Virus record (IMG/VR): IMGVR_UViG_3300044809_000038
Coordinates: 1-58,968 of that record
Source of the DNA: a virus
Length of the DNA stretch: 58,968 nucleotides
Direction: 5' to 3' (one strand)
Below, in pieces: positions 21,706 to 29,615 of this stretch (the first letter of the stretch is position 1; every line of letters begins with the position of its first letter). Below the pieces are notes generated by a model. The model saw only the letters and a program-made list of their open reading frames with translations, did not search any database and had not been told where the DNA came from. The position numbers and the translations under genes are program-made.

Positions 21706-22169
21706 CCGGCACTCTCCAGCGGCACCGCGGTCAGCCGGCGCAGCGGCTGCACGTCACCGGGCGCGCCGTCGGTCAGCTCGACGATACGAGTGATGGCGTC
21801 CTCGACCTTGCTGGCCTGCACTTCGATCTTCATGGCGGCGTCGAGGCCCAGGAACTTCCGGTACTCGCGGCCCAGCGCGATCATGACCTCGATCGAGCGC
21901 GGCTCGCCACGCAGGGCCCGCGGCATACCGGCCTGGCGCAGCAGGCGCATGTTCTCCAGCTCCTGGGCGAACACCTGTTCCCGCAGGTCGGCGCTGTCGT
22001 CGATGACGCGCTGCATTTCGCGGCCGAGCAGCGTCCGGGCTTGCTTCTCCGAGAGGTTGAGCGAACGAGCAGCATTCGGCACGGTGCTGCCGCTCGCCAC
22101 GAGCTCCATCATCTTCCGGGCCAGGCCGAGGTTCTTGACCCTGGTGGCGACGCCGTCCTCCTTCGTCAT
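21702..22169 (-). CDS. terS: Terminase small subunit
   Basis: A 155-residue protein. N-terminal helix-turn-helix (MELVASGSTVPNAARSLNLS, then EKQARTLLGREMQRV), central helical oligomerisation region, C-terminal segment with KVEDAITRIVELTD. Genome-recognition subunit, directly upstream of and coupled to terL by ATGA. The ATG lies 6 nt after a TAACCT -10-like hexamer, consistent with a leaderless start. Confidence 0.85.
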   Translation of the reverse strand: MTKEDGVATRVKNLGLARKMMELVASGSTVPNAARSLNLSEKQARTLLGREMQRVIDDSADLREQVFAQELENMRLLRQAGMPRALRGEPRSIEVMIALGREYRKFLGLDAAMKIEVQASKVEDAITRIVELTDGAPGDVQPLRRLTAVPLESAG

Positions 22170-22175
22170 TACCCC

Positions 22176-22204
22176 AGGTTAGCACCCTGCGGCGGGGTCG
22201 ATAC
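22176..22204 (-). promoter_or_regulatory. Degenerate member of the promoter/operator family before terS
   Basis: -10-like TAACCT (22181-22176), 17-nt spacer with an imperfect repeat (GACCCCGCCGCAGGGTGC), weak -35 GTATCG. The spacing to the ATG (6 nt) equals that of the other leaderless promoters, which is the main support. Confidence 0.4.
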
Positions 22205-22807
22205 CTACCAGCCGATGATCTCGGCGAGCCGCTCGGTGCAGCCCTGTAGTCCTGCCGAACCCAGGTTGCTCATCTCGTGCACGTGCAGCAGCGGGCGCTC
22301 CAGGGCGGCGTGCTCGGCGTATTCGAAGAAGTTGCGCGACCGCGTGAACTGCCCGCGCACCCATGATTCCTTCTGGTGACTGCCGCGCTCCTGGCAGCGG
22401 CGCTCGACGATGTCCGGCGACGCCGTGACCAGCACCACGTGCGCCTCGATCTCGGCTGCCATGAGCGCCTCTACGAAGCGGCGCACGCCGAGCCGGGCGC
22501 CCTCGCCGAGCAGCACGGGCGCCTCGGCCGCCGCGACCCCGCTGACGATCCACTCCTCGACCGGCACGATGGCGCTCATCGCCATGGCGTCGGTGCCGGG
22601 GAAGCCGGCCGGGTGCTTGCCGGCACGGGCGCCGAGCTCGACCGCGATGGCACCAGGATCGTGCCGATGGGCCGGCTGGAACAGCCACTCGCGGCGCGGC
22701 TGCCCCTCGTCGGGCGTGCTCTCGACCCGGCCGTAGGGACTCGTGAGGCGACTCATGATCGCCGACTTGCCGACCGCCGGGCCGCCGGTCAGGTACAGGG
22801 CCTTCAC
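22205..22807 (-). CDS. P-loop kinase, candidate hydroxymethyl-base DNA kinase
   Basis: A 200-residue protein with GTG start. P-loop LYLTGGPAVGKSA at residues 4-16; a Mg-binding/lid region is suggested by VVLVTASPDIVERRCQERG. It resembles small nucleotide kinases. In hypermodification clusters a P-loop kinase phosphorylates 5-hydroxymethyl groups on DNA so that an amino acid can replace the phosphate. Its place beside the dioxygenase, transferase-like and PLP genes supports that role; an ordinary nucleotide kinase remains possible. GTGA overlap with the PLP gene. Confidence 0.7.
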   Translation of the reverse strand: MKALYLTGGPAVGKSAIMSRLTSPYGRVESTPDEGQPRREWLFQPAHRHDPGAIAVELGARAGKHPAGFPGTDAMAMSAIVPVEEWIVSGVAAAEAPVLLGEGARLGVRRFVEALMAAEIEAHVVLVTASPDIVERRCQERGSHQKESWVRGQFTRSRNFFEYAEHAALERPLLHVHEMSNLGSAGLQGCTERLAEIIGW

Positions 22808-23700
22808 GCTTTCACCTTTGCTTTCGTGCCGATCTGGCCGCCCACGATCCACAGGGCGGTAGTGCCGTCGCGCCGCATCCACCAGGGCGGCTTCGTCTCG
22901 TCGAGATACCGGACGACCTTGCCTTCGTAGGTCGGGTGCAGGTCAATGCCATCAGCCTGACCTGGCATCCGCTGGGCGTAGCTGGCGTAGCGCATGGCGT
23001 GCAGGTCGATGACCTCGATGCGCACGGGTGTCAGGTCGAAGTCGACGCCGAGCCGGTCGAGGCGCTCGTGCAGCCAGGCGCGCCGGCTCGGGCCGATACC
23101 GACAAGCACGACGCGCCGAACGCCGACCGGGCCGTACCGGTGCAGGCCGTACAGCACGCCGGCCGCCGAGTTGCCTGAGCCGAAGGGGATCACCAGTGTC
23201 TCGACGTTCACCGGCAGGTTGTGCACCTGCTCGGCGGCGGAGCGATGGAACGCCTCGACGTCGGCCGGCGTGGCGTCGCCCGGCGGCGTGATGCCGTAGT
23301 TGAGCACGTAGGAGCCCGGCTCGTTCGCCTGGCGGATGCGCGCGGCCCGCTGGAGATACGGGTTGAAACCCACCGGCACGAACTCGAACTCGCCGCCGGC
23401 CGAGGCCGCGATGACGGGCGCGATGTGTCGCACGACTGTCTCAGGTCGGGTGGCGCCGTAGATCAGCGTGCAGGGCAGGCCCAGGTCGCGGGCCACGACG
23501 GCGGCCATGGCCGATTGTGGGCTGAGCACCGAGCTGGCCGAGACGATGCGGGTGGCGCCGCGCTCGGCGGCCAGCTGGAGCAGGTGTTGGCAGGCCCTCA
23601 GCTTCGAGCCGTTGACGCCGAAGTCTGCGCGATGATGATCTTCTCGTTTGTACCACCGCCCGTTGCGTAGCTCGACAGGGGTGAGGTTGACGGTGGGCAT
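22804..23700 (-). CDS. PLP-dependent enzyme, fold type II (ACC deaminase/D-cysteine desulfhydrase-like)
   Basis: A 298-residue protein. Candidate PLP-binding Lys33 in the motif VNGSKLRACQHLL, preceded by RWYKREDHH. The phosphate-binding loop IPFGSGNSAAGVLYGL lies around residues 165-180. Fold type II PLP enzymes catalyse beta-elimination, replacement and deamination. In phage DNA-modification pathways PLP enzymes trim or decarboxylate the amino acid attached to the base. ATG at 23700 has a GAAAGGA site. It overlaps the upstream frame by 103 nt, an unusually long overlap. Confidence 0.8.
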   Translation of the reverse strand: MPTVNLTPVELRNGRWYKREDHHRADFGVNGSKLRACQHLLQLAAERGATRIVSASSVLSPQSAMAAVVARDLGLPCTLIYGATRPETVVRHIAPVIAASAGGEFEFVPVGFNPYLQRAARIRQANEPGSYVLNYGITPPGDATPADVEAFHRSAAEQVHNLPVNVETLVIPFGSGNSAAGVLYGLHRYGPVGVRRVVLVGIGPSRRAWLHERLDRLGVDFDLTPVRIEVIDLHAMRYASYAQRMPGQADGIDLHPTYEGKVVRYLDETKPPWWMRRDGTTALWIVGGQIGTKAKVKA

Positions 23701-24785
23701 CGGTCGTCCTTTCTGGTGCCGAACGCGCCAGCGGCCACGCGGGCGCCGAAGTCGTTCTCGAAACACGGCCAGTCGCCGTCCATCACGATGACCTGGCCCG
23801 TGTTCAGGTAGTGGTTCTGCTTGTCCGGCACGACGCCGGGGTCCAGCGGGTTGCACTCCAGCCGTAGGCGCGGCGGCAGCTCGGCCGCGCGGGCGTCCCA
23901 GATGGCTTCGAAGCGGGTGCCGAACTTCGACTCGGCCCGCACGAGCCGGTTGTAGAGCAGGTCGTTGTAGACGTTGGGGTAGCGGCGCTTCGGCCGGTGC
24001 CAGCTCTTGTACGTGCACAGCGCCGACTCCAGCGTCAGGTAACCCACGTCCGGGTTGTCCGGGTTGCGCACCCTCGCAATCGACAACAGGTGCTCACCCA
24101 GGCGCTCCAGCTCGCCGAGCACCTCGGGCGGATAGTCGCCCCGAAAGTTCGGGTTGCGGTCCCACCAAATCCACTCGTCGAGGCCGTGCACCAGGGCCAG
24201 GCCATTGCGGTGGCTCTTGCTGCCGTCCTTGTCGCGCAGCAGCAGCGTGTCGGCGTCGGGCAACCAGTGTCGGCCGCGGGCGCCGACGCCGAGCAGCCGG
24301 ACGTACTCCAGGTAGCTCCAGGCGCTCAGCCGGCCCATGGTGTAGATCTCGTTGGCGGCCCGCCACACGCCGGTCCAGTCACCGGCGGCGGCATGGCGCC
24401 AGTACGCGTCCTGGCCGGCGCGCGTCAGGTTGAGGTAGCTGCCGACCGCCTCCGCGAACTTGCTTTTGTGGTAGCGGCGATCGGTGTCCCATTCGAGGTC
24501 GCGGTAGTGCTGCCGCCAGAACTTGACCACGCGGCCGGCCTGCTCGGGCCGGCTGCCCTGCTGCATCAGGAGCAGGGTCGTCACGGGGTTCTGCGTGTTG
24601 CCGTTGATGAACGCGGCCCAGGCGCGCTGCTCGACGTCCCAGTTCAGCTCACGGGCCAGGTAGGGCAGCACGTAGTAGACGGCGCCCGGATGGCTGCGGT
24701 AGCGCAGATGGAACGTGTAGAACCGCTGGAACACCTCGTGCCGGTACTGGGTGAGCCGGAAGTCGCTGCCGGCCTTCAGGTCCAT
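23598..24785 (-). CDS. Amino-acid:DNA transferase-like protein (aGPT-PPlase/ADDT superfamily)
   Basis: A 395-residue, largely helical protein: YRHEVFQRFYTFHLRYRSHP, GAVYYVLPYLARELNWD, WAAFINGNTQNPVTTLLL, WDTDRRYHKSKFAE, GRLSAWSYLEYVRLLG, KDGSKSHRNGLAL, CTYKSWHRPKRRYPNVYNDL. This pattern matches my recollection of phage proteins called amino acid:DNA transferases/alpha-glutamyl-putrescinyl-thymine pyrophosphorylases, which attach amino acids to activated 5-hydroxymethylpyrimidines in DNA. The final ~40 residues look like read-through into the PLP gene and may be non-essential. ATG 24785 (TGATG) preferred to GTG 24788. Confidence 0.65.
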   Translation of the reverse strand: MDLKAGSDFRLTQYRHEVFQRFYTFHLRYRSHPGAVYYVLPYLARELNWDVEQRAWAAFINGNTQNPVTTLLLMQQGSRPEQAGRVVKFWRQHYRDLEWDTDRRYHKSKFAEAVGSYLNLTRAGQDAYWRHAAAGDWTGVWRAANEIYTMGRLSAWSYLEYVRLLGVGARGRHWLPDADTLLLRDKDGSKSHRNGLALVHGLDEWIWWDRNPNFRGDYPPEVLGELERLGEHLLSIARVRNPDNPDVGYLTLESALCTYKSWHRPKRRYPNVYNDLLYNRLVRAESKFGTRFEAIWDARAAELPPRLRLECNPLDPGVVPDKQNHYLNTGQVIVMDGDWPCFENDFGARVAAGAFGTRKDDRCPPSTSPLSSYATGGGTNEKIIIAQTSASTARS

Positions 24786-25753
24786 CACGTCTCCAGTTGG
24801 TCGAGGTAGGCGTCTTCGATGGCGGTCGGATCACCGCTGAGCGCCGCGCCCGAGCGGCCACCAATCAGCCGGCCGGACTGCTTCTTGCGCATCGACGTCG
24901 CCGAGCGGCCGTTAGCCGGACTCAGATTCCCTTCGGCAACACGACTGGCAATGTCACGTTCGCGCTCGGTGCGCCGCCGTCGGGCGTAGGTGGCCTCGAC
25001 GGCGGCGCTGAAGCAGTCCTTCAGGCCACGGAGGGAGTAGTAGACGATGCTGTAGCGATAGCCGTCGACCGCGGTCTGGCGCATCGGCGTGACACCGTGG
25101 ACGAGCTGCTGGCCGGGGAAGAACACGGCCCAGCCGTCGCGGCACGGCACGACCAGGTCGTACTCGGGCACCGACAGGTAACCGCCGGTGACGCCTCGGC
25201 GCAGCACCGGCATCGCCGACCACACAGGGTAGTTGAACACGTCGCGGTGATAGGGCAGCTGTGCCGACCGGTTGATGACGCCGCTGGTGTAGTGCGTTTC
25301 GCCGAGCTTCCAATCAGCATCGACGGCCGCGACCGTGGAACGGTCGGCCTCGACCCGGTCGGGCACGATCTCGCGCAGCATGTCGATCAGCCGGCTGGCC
25401 CATTCGTCCAGGACGCGTTCGGTGTCCGGGTTGTCGATGGCCATGCTGGCCGGCTGGCAGCCCTCCCGGCCGTACAGCGGGCGCCGCGGTGTCCAGCCGA
25501 AGGTCCTGCTGGCGTTGCGCAGGCCGGCCCGGTACGCGGTGTAGCTGGCGCCGCTGGTGGCGAGCACGGCCCGGCGTAGGTCGCCGACCGCGGTACGGTC
25601 CAGCGGCAGGTAGGCCAGCACCGGTTCGCCCGTGTCGCCATCGACGACGAGCTGCGCCGAGTGGATGTTCGGCAGCAGCGTCGGCACGGTCTCGCCGATC
25701 ATCTTGCCGGCGACGTCGGCCGCCATGGTGCGGCCTGTCCCCACGAAGTCCAT
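24785..25753 (-). CDS. TET/JBP-family 2-oxoglutarate/Fe(II) dioxygenase
   Basis: A 322-residue protein. Double-stranded beta-helix core at ~160-250: QLPYHRDVFN supplies the HxD metal ligands (H169, D171), GGYLSVPEYDLVVPCRDG and VFFPGQQLVHGVTP supply the distal His (H219), and GYRYSIVYYSLRGLKDC supplies the 2-oxoglutarate Arg (R233). This arrangement is diagnostic of TET/JBP enzymes, which hydroxylate 5-methylcytosine or thymine in DNA. No cytosine C5-methyltransferase is encoded in the window, so thymine to 5-hydroxymethyluracil (JBP-like) is the more likely reaction. ATGA overlap with the ParB-like gene. Confidence 0.85.
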   Translation of the reverse strand: MDFVGTGRTMAADVAGKMIGETVPTLLPNIHSAQLVVDGDTGEPVLAYLPLDRTAVGDLRRAVLATSGASYTAYRAGLRNASRTFGWTPRRPLYGREGCQPASMAIDNPDTERVLDEWASRLIDMLREIVPDRVEADRSTVAAVDADWKLGETHYTSGVINRSAQLPYHRDVFNYPVWSAMPVLRRGVTGGYLSVPEYDLVVPCRDGWAVFFPGQQLVHGVTPMRQTAVDGYRYSIVYYSLRGLKDCFSAAVEATYARRRRTERERDIASRVAEGNLSPANGRSATSMRKKQSGRLIGGRSGAALSGDPTAIEDAYLDQLET

Positions 25754-26427
25754 CAGTCGGCCTCGGGCGCCTGGGCGCCGGTCGCGTCGGCCAGCAGCCG
25801 CACCAGCACGTCGGGCGAGTTGTCGACGTCCCAGCGTTCGGCCAGATCCTTGAGCTGCTCCACCACCCACACGTAGACCGGGTTGCTGAACATCAGCATG
25901 ACCATGCGGGTCTTCGTGGTCTCGTACTGGGTGGCCATCTCGTCGATGGTCTTGCGGCTCGCGGTCTGGATCGGGTCGCCGAGCGCGTCGGCGACGGCGG
26001 TCCCGCCGGTCTCCTCCAGCGCGGCGGCCAGGTCGTCGAGGTTGCCCTGGTCGTAGCCGGCCAGACTGAGACTGCCGTTCTGTTCGATGGCCGTCAGCAG
26101 CTCCAGCAGGCTGGACTGGTCGTAGCCGAGCGACTTGTCTCGGGCCCGGTTGTCCCATGCCAAGATCTCCAGGGCGCGCTCGTCGCTGCACCGCACGAAC
26201 TCGGCCCGGATGTGCGTCCAGCCCAGCTGGTCCCTTGCGGCGCGGTAGGTCGAATTGCCGGCCAAGATGTGCCCCGTGTCGGCGTGCACGACGATCGTCC
26301 GGTACTGGCCCATCTCGCGCAGCCGGGTGGCGATCTCCCCGATGTTGCCGCGGTTGGCGTTGCGCGGATGTTCCGAGATCGCGGTGACCGGCACGTCCCG
26401 CACCTCAACGACATGAACCTTCTCCAT
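25753..26427 (-). CDS. ParB-like N-terminal-domain protein
   Basis: A 224-residue protein. Residues ~8-110 form a ParB/sulfiredoxin-type domain: VTAISEHPRNANRGNIGEIA, QYRTIVVHADTGHILAGNST, ARDQLGWTHI, EILAWDNRARD. A helical C-terminal region (TIDEMATQYETTKTRMVMLM) follows. Phage ParB-like proteins range from DNA-binding factors to nucleases and are frequent neighbours of TET/JBP genes. It may target or protect modified sites. Start at 26427 overlaps the RusA-like gene stop by ATGA. Confidence 0.8.
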   Translation of the reverse strand: MEKVHVVEVRDVPVTAISEHPRNANRGNIGEIATRLREMGQYRTIVVHADTGHILAGNSTYRAARDQLGWTHIRAEFVRCSDERALEILAWDNRARDKSLGYDQSSLLELLTAIEQNGSLSLAGYDQGNLDDLAAALEETGGTAVADALGDPIQTASRKTIDEMATQYETTKTRMVMLMFSNPVYVWVVEQLKDLAERWDVDNSPDVLVRLLADATGAQAPEAD

Positions 26428-26903
26428 CAGCCTTCGCTCTCGTCGGTGATGACCACGTAGAGGCGTGGCTCCTTGCTGTATTCCGAATCCTCGTGCCGAG
26501 AAACAATGCTCTGGCTGGCGCGGACGATGTGGCGCGAATTGTCGTCGGGCACGACGCCGTAGCCCACCAGGCAATCAATGATCGGCTTCAGGCTGGGCGC
26601 GATGTTGTCGGCGTCCATTTTGCGATTGTTGCCGGGATAGTAGACAAGCTCCACGCTGGCCTTTTCCAGGCGCAGCGGCGGCAGGTTAGCCTGCTTCGCC
26701 GAGAGCAGGGTGATCAGCTTGAGGTCGTTCTGCAAGTCGCGCAGCTGGGCCCAGTGCATCTTGCGCTGCTCGTTCGCGGTGATGGTGGGCCGGTCGATGA
26801 GCAGTCGTAGCTTCCATCGCCGCTGGCCGGGCGGTCGCTCGGGCGTAACCACGTGGGCACCCTTCATGCACCAGCAGCTCGTGGGCCGATGCGGTTGGCT
26901 CAT
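26427..26903 (-). CDS. RusA-like Holliday-junction resolvase
   Basis: A 158-residue protein. RusA signature: NRKMDADNIAPSLKPIIDCL, then GYGVVPDDNSRHIV, with the conserved acidic residues DxDN and DD. Cleaves branched recombination/replication intermediates; together with ERF and SSB (33.9-37.5 kb) it completes an annealing-resolution pathway. The ATG at 26903 is 6 nt after the -10 TATGGT, so translation is probably leaderless. First gene of the hypermodification operon. Confidence 0.85.
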   Translation of the reverse strand: MSQPHRPTSCWCMKGAHVVTPERPPGQRRWKLRLLIDRPTITANEQRKMHWAQLRDLQNDLKLITLLSAKQANLPPLRLEKASVELVYYPGNNRKMDADNIAPSLKPIIDCLVGYGVVPDDNSRHIVRASQSIVSRHEDSEYSKEPRLYVVITDESEG

Positions 26904-26909
26904 GGCGCT

Positions 26910-26938
26910 ACCATACACCCCTAAATGGGGTGCAGACG
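26910..26938 (-). promoter_or_regulatory. Promoter/operator before the RusA-hypermodification operon
   Basis: -10 TATGGT (26915-26910), spacer CACCCCATTTAGGGGTG (inverted repeat) and a weak -35 CGTCTG. Leaderless spacing of 6 nt to the ATG at 26903. The terminator at 26940 abuts it directly. Confidence 0.65.
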
Positions 26939-26939
26939 G

Positions 26940-26977
26940 GCCGGTGCCCCTCCGAATCCCGACGGAGGGGCACCGGC
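26940..26977 (-). terminator. Terminator hairpin after the 27 kb gene
   Basis: A perfect 15-bp repeat GCCGGTGCCCCTCCG / CGGAGGGGCACCGGC with an 8-nt loop. It lies 12 nt after the stop codon at 26990 and 1 nt before the next promoter. No U-tract. Confidence 0.8.
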
Positions 26978-26989
26978 GTGCGAGCCTAC

Positions 26990-27304
26990 TCAGCGCTGCT
27001 GGTTCTCGGCCGGGTTGGCCGGGTCCGTCGGCTGAATCTGCGGCGCCTGGGTGGGCGTCACCTGGTCGGCCGGCTTCGCTGCGTTGCCAGCAGCTGCCGA
27101 GACGTCGCCCTCGGCGACCTTCAGGTCCGCCGAGGCGTCGGCCTCGACCGTGTGCACCAGGTCGGCCACCTGGCCCCGCGCGGTGTTGACGAGGCTCACG
27201 GCGTCGGCCTTGATCTCGTCGGCCACGGTGCCATGCAGCATCCCGCCCAGCTTGGTCTCCAGCTCGTTGAAGAACTCGTGCACCTTGTCGACGAAGTTCG
27301 ACAT
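26990..27304 (-). CDS. Small helical protein downstream of the tail-fibre-like gene
   Basis: A 104-residue protein: MSNFVDKVHEFFNELETKLG, then VADEIKADAVSLVNTARGQV and VEADASADLKVAEGDVSAAA, ending in a Pro/Gln-rich tail. An amphipathic, Ala-rich helix with a disordered tail. It may be a lysis or virion accessory protein because of its place after the endolysin and fibre genes; function unknown. GTGGGACGACC precedes the ATG. Confidence 0.65.
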   Translation of the reverse strand: MSNFVDKVHEFFNELETKLGGMLHGTVADEIKADAVSLVNTARGQVADLVHTVEADASADLKVAEGDVSAAAGNAAKPADQVTPTQAPQIQPTDPANPAENQQR

Positions 27305-27355
27305 GGGGTCGTCCCACTTTCTCTCGTACGGCGCCCGATCGGTTGTCGAGCGTGG

Positions 27356-28666
27356 CTACTGGTGGTTGTTGAACAGGTTGAAGTCGACCGGGATTGCCGG
27401 GCCCATCTCCAGTGAGCCGGCGCCGGTGGACTTCCAGGCAATGCAGAATGTGACGGCGCCGCCAGCGATATCGCCGGACGTGGCGTTGAACCAGGGATTG
27501 ATGGCCGGCCCGAAGAACTGGTTGGGCTGGTCCGGGTTGGCCTCGGGCATCCCCTCGTAGGCCGGGTCCGGCGGGAACGTCGGCGAGTTCAGCAGGCGCA
27601 CGATCGCGCCCGCGACGACCACGCCGATGTCGTAGTAGGTGCTGGCGCCCGCGTTCGTCAGGAAGCCGTACTCGGCGCGCACCTGGTCGCCGAGCGCAGC
27701 AGCGATGGCCTGGGCCGTGCCGGCGATCGGCATCCACAGGCCGCCCGTGTTCACGGCGGAGACGTTGCCCGAGGTGATGCTGCCCGAGGTGATGGCCATC
27801 CGGGCGCCGCCACCTCCAGCTGCTGGCGCCCAGGCGACGCCGGCTGCCTGGGCCGAGCTGGCGGTCAACACGTTGGCGTCGGCGCCGACCGGTAGCCGCA
27901 CGAGCGCACCGGCGCCGGTCGCCACGAACAGGTCGCCCTTGGCGGTGGCCAGGCTGGTCTGCACGGCGCCCGCGATTCGCGCATCGTTGCCCTGCGCCGC
28001 GGTGCCGGCCGTGGTGCCGTAGGTGATGGCCAGCGTTCGGTCGGCCGTCAGGTCGCCGCCGCCCGTCAGGCCACCCGCCGTGGCGATGACGCGTCCGCTG
28101 GTGGCCTTGCTGGCCACGCCGGCCGCGAGTGTCGCCAGGTCGGACACAAGGCCCGTGACGGAGCTCTCCGGGACGATACCGACCGCGGCCTTGGGGTTCT
28201 GCGGATCGGTGTTGTCGACGACGATCGTGCCGTTCGTGGCCGTGACCGACTGGACGCCGGCCGCCGTACTGGGCAGGAAGCTCTGCGGCACGTGGCCGGT
28301 CCCGTCCAGCGGTGCGACACCATTCGGCGTACCGCGCTCCGAGGCGAGCAGGTACAGGTTGGCGGCTGTCGGCACCGAGCGCGGCGCGGTTGACAGGTCG
28401 AGCGTGCCGCCATGGCAGGTGACCGTGTAGGGCGCCGGATTCTCCGCGCCGTTGATCTGCTCGACGATCTCCAGCTGCATACCGTCGATCGTCGTCAGCG
28501 CCACCGAGAAGGCGCCGTTGACCAGCGTCTCGACGACACCCAGAACGGGGATCAGCGAACCGGGCGTCACGGCTTCGGCCACCGGCGTAATGGTGACCTG
28601 GCCGGTGGCCTGGCTGCCGTTGATGAGCGGCCAGTTGCCGGTGATCGTCGTCGAGATGGTCGGCAC
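27356..28666 (-). CDS. Tail-fibre/receptor-binding-like protein
   Basis: A 436-residue protein. N-terminal domain with beta strands (ISTTITGNWPLINGSQATGQ, VTITPVAEAV, GVVETLVNGAFSVALTTIDG), a middle fibre-like region (DGTGHVPQSFLPSTAAGVQS, SGRVIATAGGLTGGGDLTAD, RTLAITYGTTAGTAAQGNDA) and a C-terminal beta domain (QVRAEYGFLTNAGASTYYDI). The GGLTGGGDLTADRTL motif recurs in phage fibres. It may be the receptor-binding or minor tail protein, here placed after the endolysin gene and away from the main tail operon. Confidence 0.7.
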   Translation of the reverse strand: MPTISTTITGNWPLINGSQATGQVTITPVAEAVTPGSLIPVLGVVETLVNGAFSVALTTIDGMQLEIVEQINGAENPAPYTVTCHGGTLDLSTAPRSVPTAANLYLLASERGTPNGVAPLDGTGHVPQSFLPSTAAGVQSVTATNGTIVVDNTDPQNPKAAVGIVPESSVTGLVSDLATLAAGVASKATSGRVIATAGGLTGGGDLTADRTLAITYGTTAGTAAQGNDARIAGAVQTSLATAKGDLFVATGAGALVRLPVGADANVLTASSAQAAGVAWAPAAGGGGARMAITSGSITSGNVSAVNTGGLWMPIAGTAQAIAAALGDQVRAEYGFLTNAGASTYYDIGVVVAGAIVRLLNSPTFPPDPAYEGMPEANPDQPNQFFGPAINPWFNATSGDIAGGAVTFCIAWKSTGAGSLEMGPAIPVDFNLFNNHQ

Positions 28667-28676
28667 GGAGACTCCC

Positions 28677-29546
28677 TCAGATCAGGTACAGCGCACGCAG
28701 GGTGATCGGGCCCGCGATGCCGTCGACCGCCAGGTGGTCCCTGGACTGGAACTCGCGCACGACAGCTTCGGTGGCCGGTCCGAAGTCATTGTCCACGGCC
28801 AGGTGGCTGTAGGCCGGGTACTGCGTGTCGAGCGCCCGCTGAAGCACGCCGACGGCCGACCCGCGGTTGCCGCGCCGCAGGTAGGTGTTCGGCGGGAGCT
28901 TGCCGGTCACCGGGTGCGGCACGGGTGGTGGCCCAGGTGTCGGCGCCGGTGCGGGCGCACCCATCCGGATCATGTCGACGGCGGGCGTCCAACCGTTCTC
29001 GAACTGACTCTCGTCAACGTGACCCACGACGCCGGCCACGTTCGCCGAACTGGTGTTCTGCCACAGCTCGACGCCCGGATGACTCCAGGCCAGAGCTGAC
29101 GCGTACTGCGCCGGCCACAGCGACGTGTAGGCGTCGAACCAAGGATCGACGTTGAGCGTGTGCGTGAACAGGTAGACCCCGGAGTATGACCTGAACCAGG
29201 CGTGGCCCGTCCGGCTGCGGAACTGGTTGCGGAAGGCGACGTGCCAGGCCGGCGTGACGTTGGAGCCTTCGTCGTCCAGGACGGGCAGCAGTTCCCAGCG
29301 GGGCACCGACAGGTAGACGTCGGCGAAGTGGTTGGCTTCGGTGACGGGGTTGCCGTGGTCGGCGTAGTGGTAGGCGCCGCGCGGGATGCCTGCGGCGCCG
29401 GCTGCGGCGTAGTTGTCGCTCCAGTACGGGTTGACGTAGCCGTTGCCCTCGGTGAGCTTCTCGATCATGCCGAGCACGCCACCCGCCTTCGCGACCGGCC
29501 AATCCACGCGGCCTTGATAGCTGGCCACGTCCAGAATGAATCCCAT
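28677..29546 (-). CDS. lysA: Endolysin: GH25 muramidase with peptidoglycan-binding domain
   Basis: A 289-residue protein. GH25 catalytic domain at residues 1-~195: GFILDVASYQGRVDWPVAKA, GMIEKLTEGNGYVNPYW, GAYHYADHGNP, LLPVLDDEGSN, VELWQNTSSANVAGV. A Pro/Ala/Gly linker at ~210-225 is followed by a PG_binding_1 domain (LRRGNRGSAVGVLQRALDTQ, then DNDFGPATEAVVREFQ). Hydrolyses the glycan backbone of the host wall at lysis. AGGAGG precedes the ATG. No signal peptide, so it needs a holin, with the membrane protein at 38368 as a candidate. Confidence 0.9.
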   Translation of the reverse strand: MGFILDVASYQGRVDWPVAKAGGVLGMIEKLTEGNGYVNPYWSDNYAAAGAAGIPRGAYHYADHGNPVTEANHFADVYLSVPRWELLPVLDDEGSNVTPAWHVAFRNQFRSRTGHAWFRSYSGVYLFTHTLNVDPWFDAYTSLWPAQYASALAWSHPGVELWQNTSSANVAGVVGHVDESQFENGWTPAVDMIRMGAPAPAPTPGPPPVPHPVTGKLPPNTYLRRGNRGSAVGVLQRALDTQYPAYSHLAVDNDFGPATEAVVREFQSRDHLAVDGIAGPITLRALYLI

Positions 29547-29564
29547 CGGTCCTCCTGTTCGGGT

Positions 29565-29611
29565 GTGACCGGCCTGCCCGGTCGGGGGTATCAGGCGGGC
29601 AGGCCGGTCAC
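29565..29611 (-). terminator. Terminator hairpin after the helicase-loader gene
   Basis: A perfect 16-bp repeat GTGACCGGCCTGCCCG / CGGGCAGGCCGGTCAC with a 15-nt loop, 4 nt downstream of the stop codon at 29616. It separates the replication and lysis units; no recognisable promoter remains between it and the endolysin ATG, so lysA may depend on read-through. Confidence 0.8.
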
Positions 29612-29615
29612 GGTG

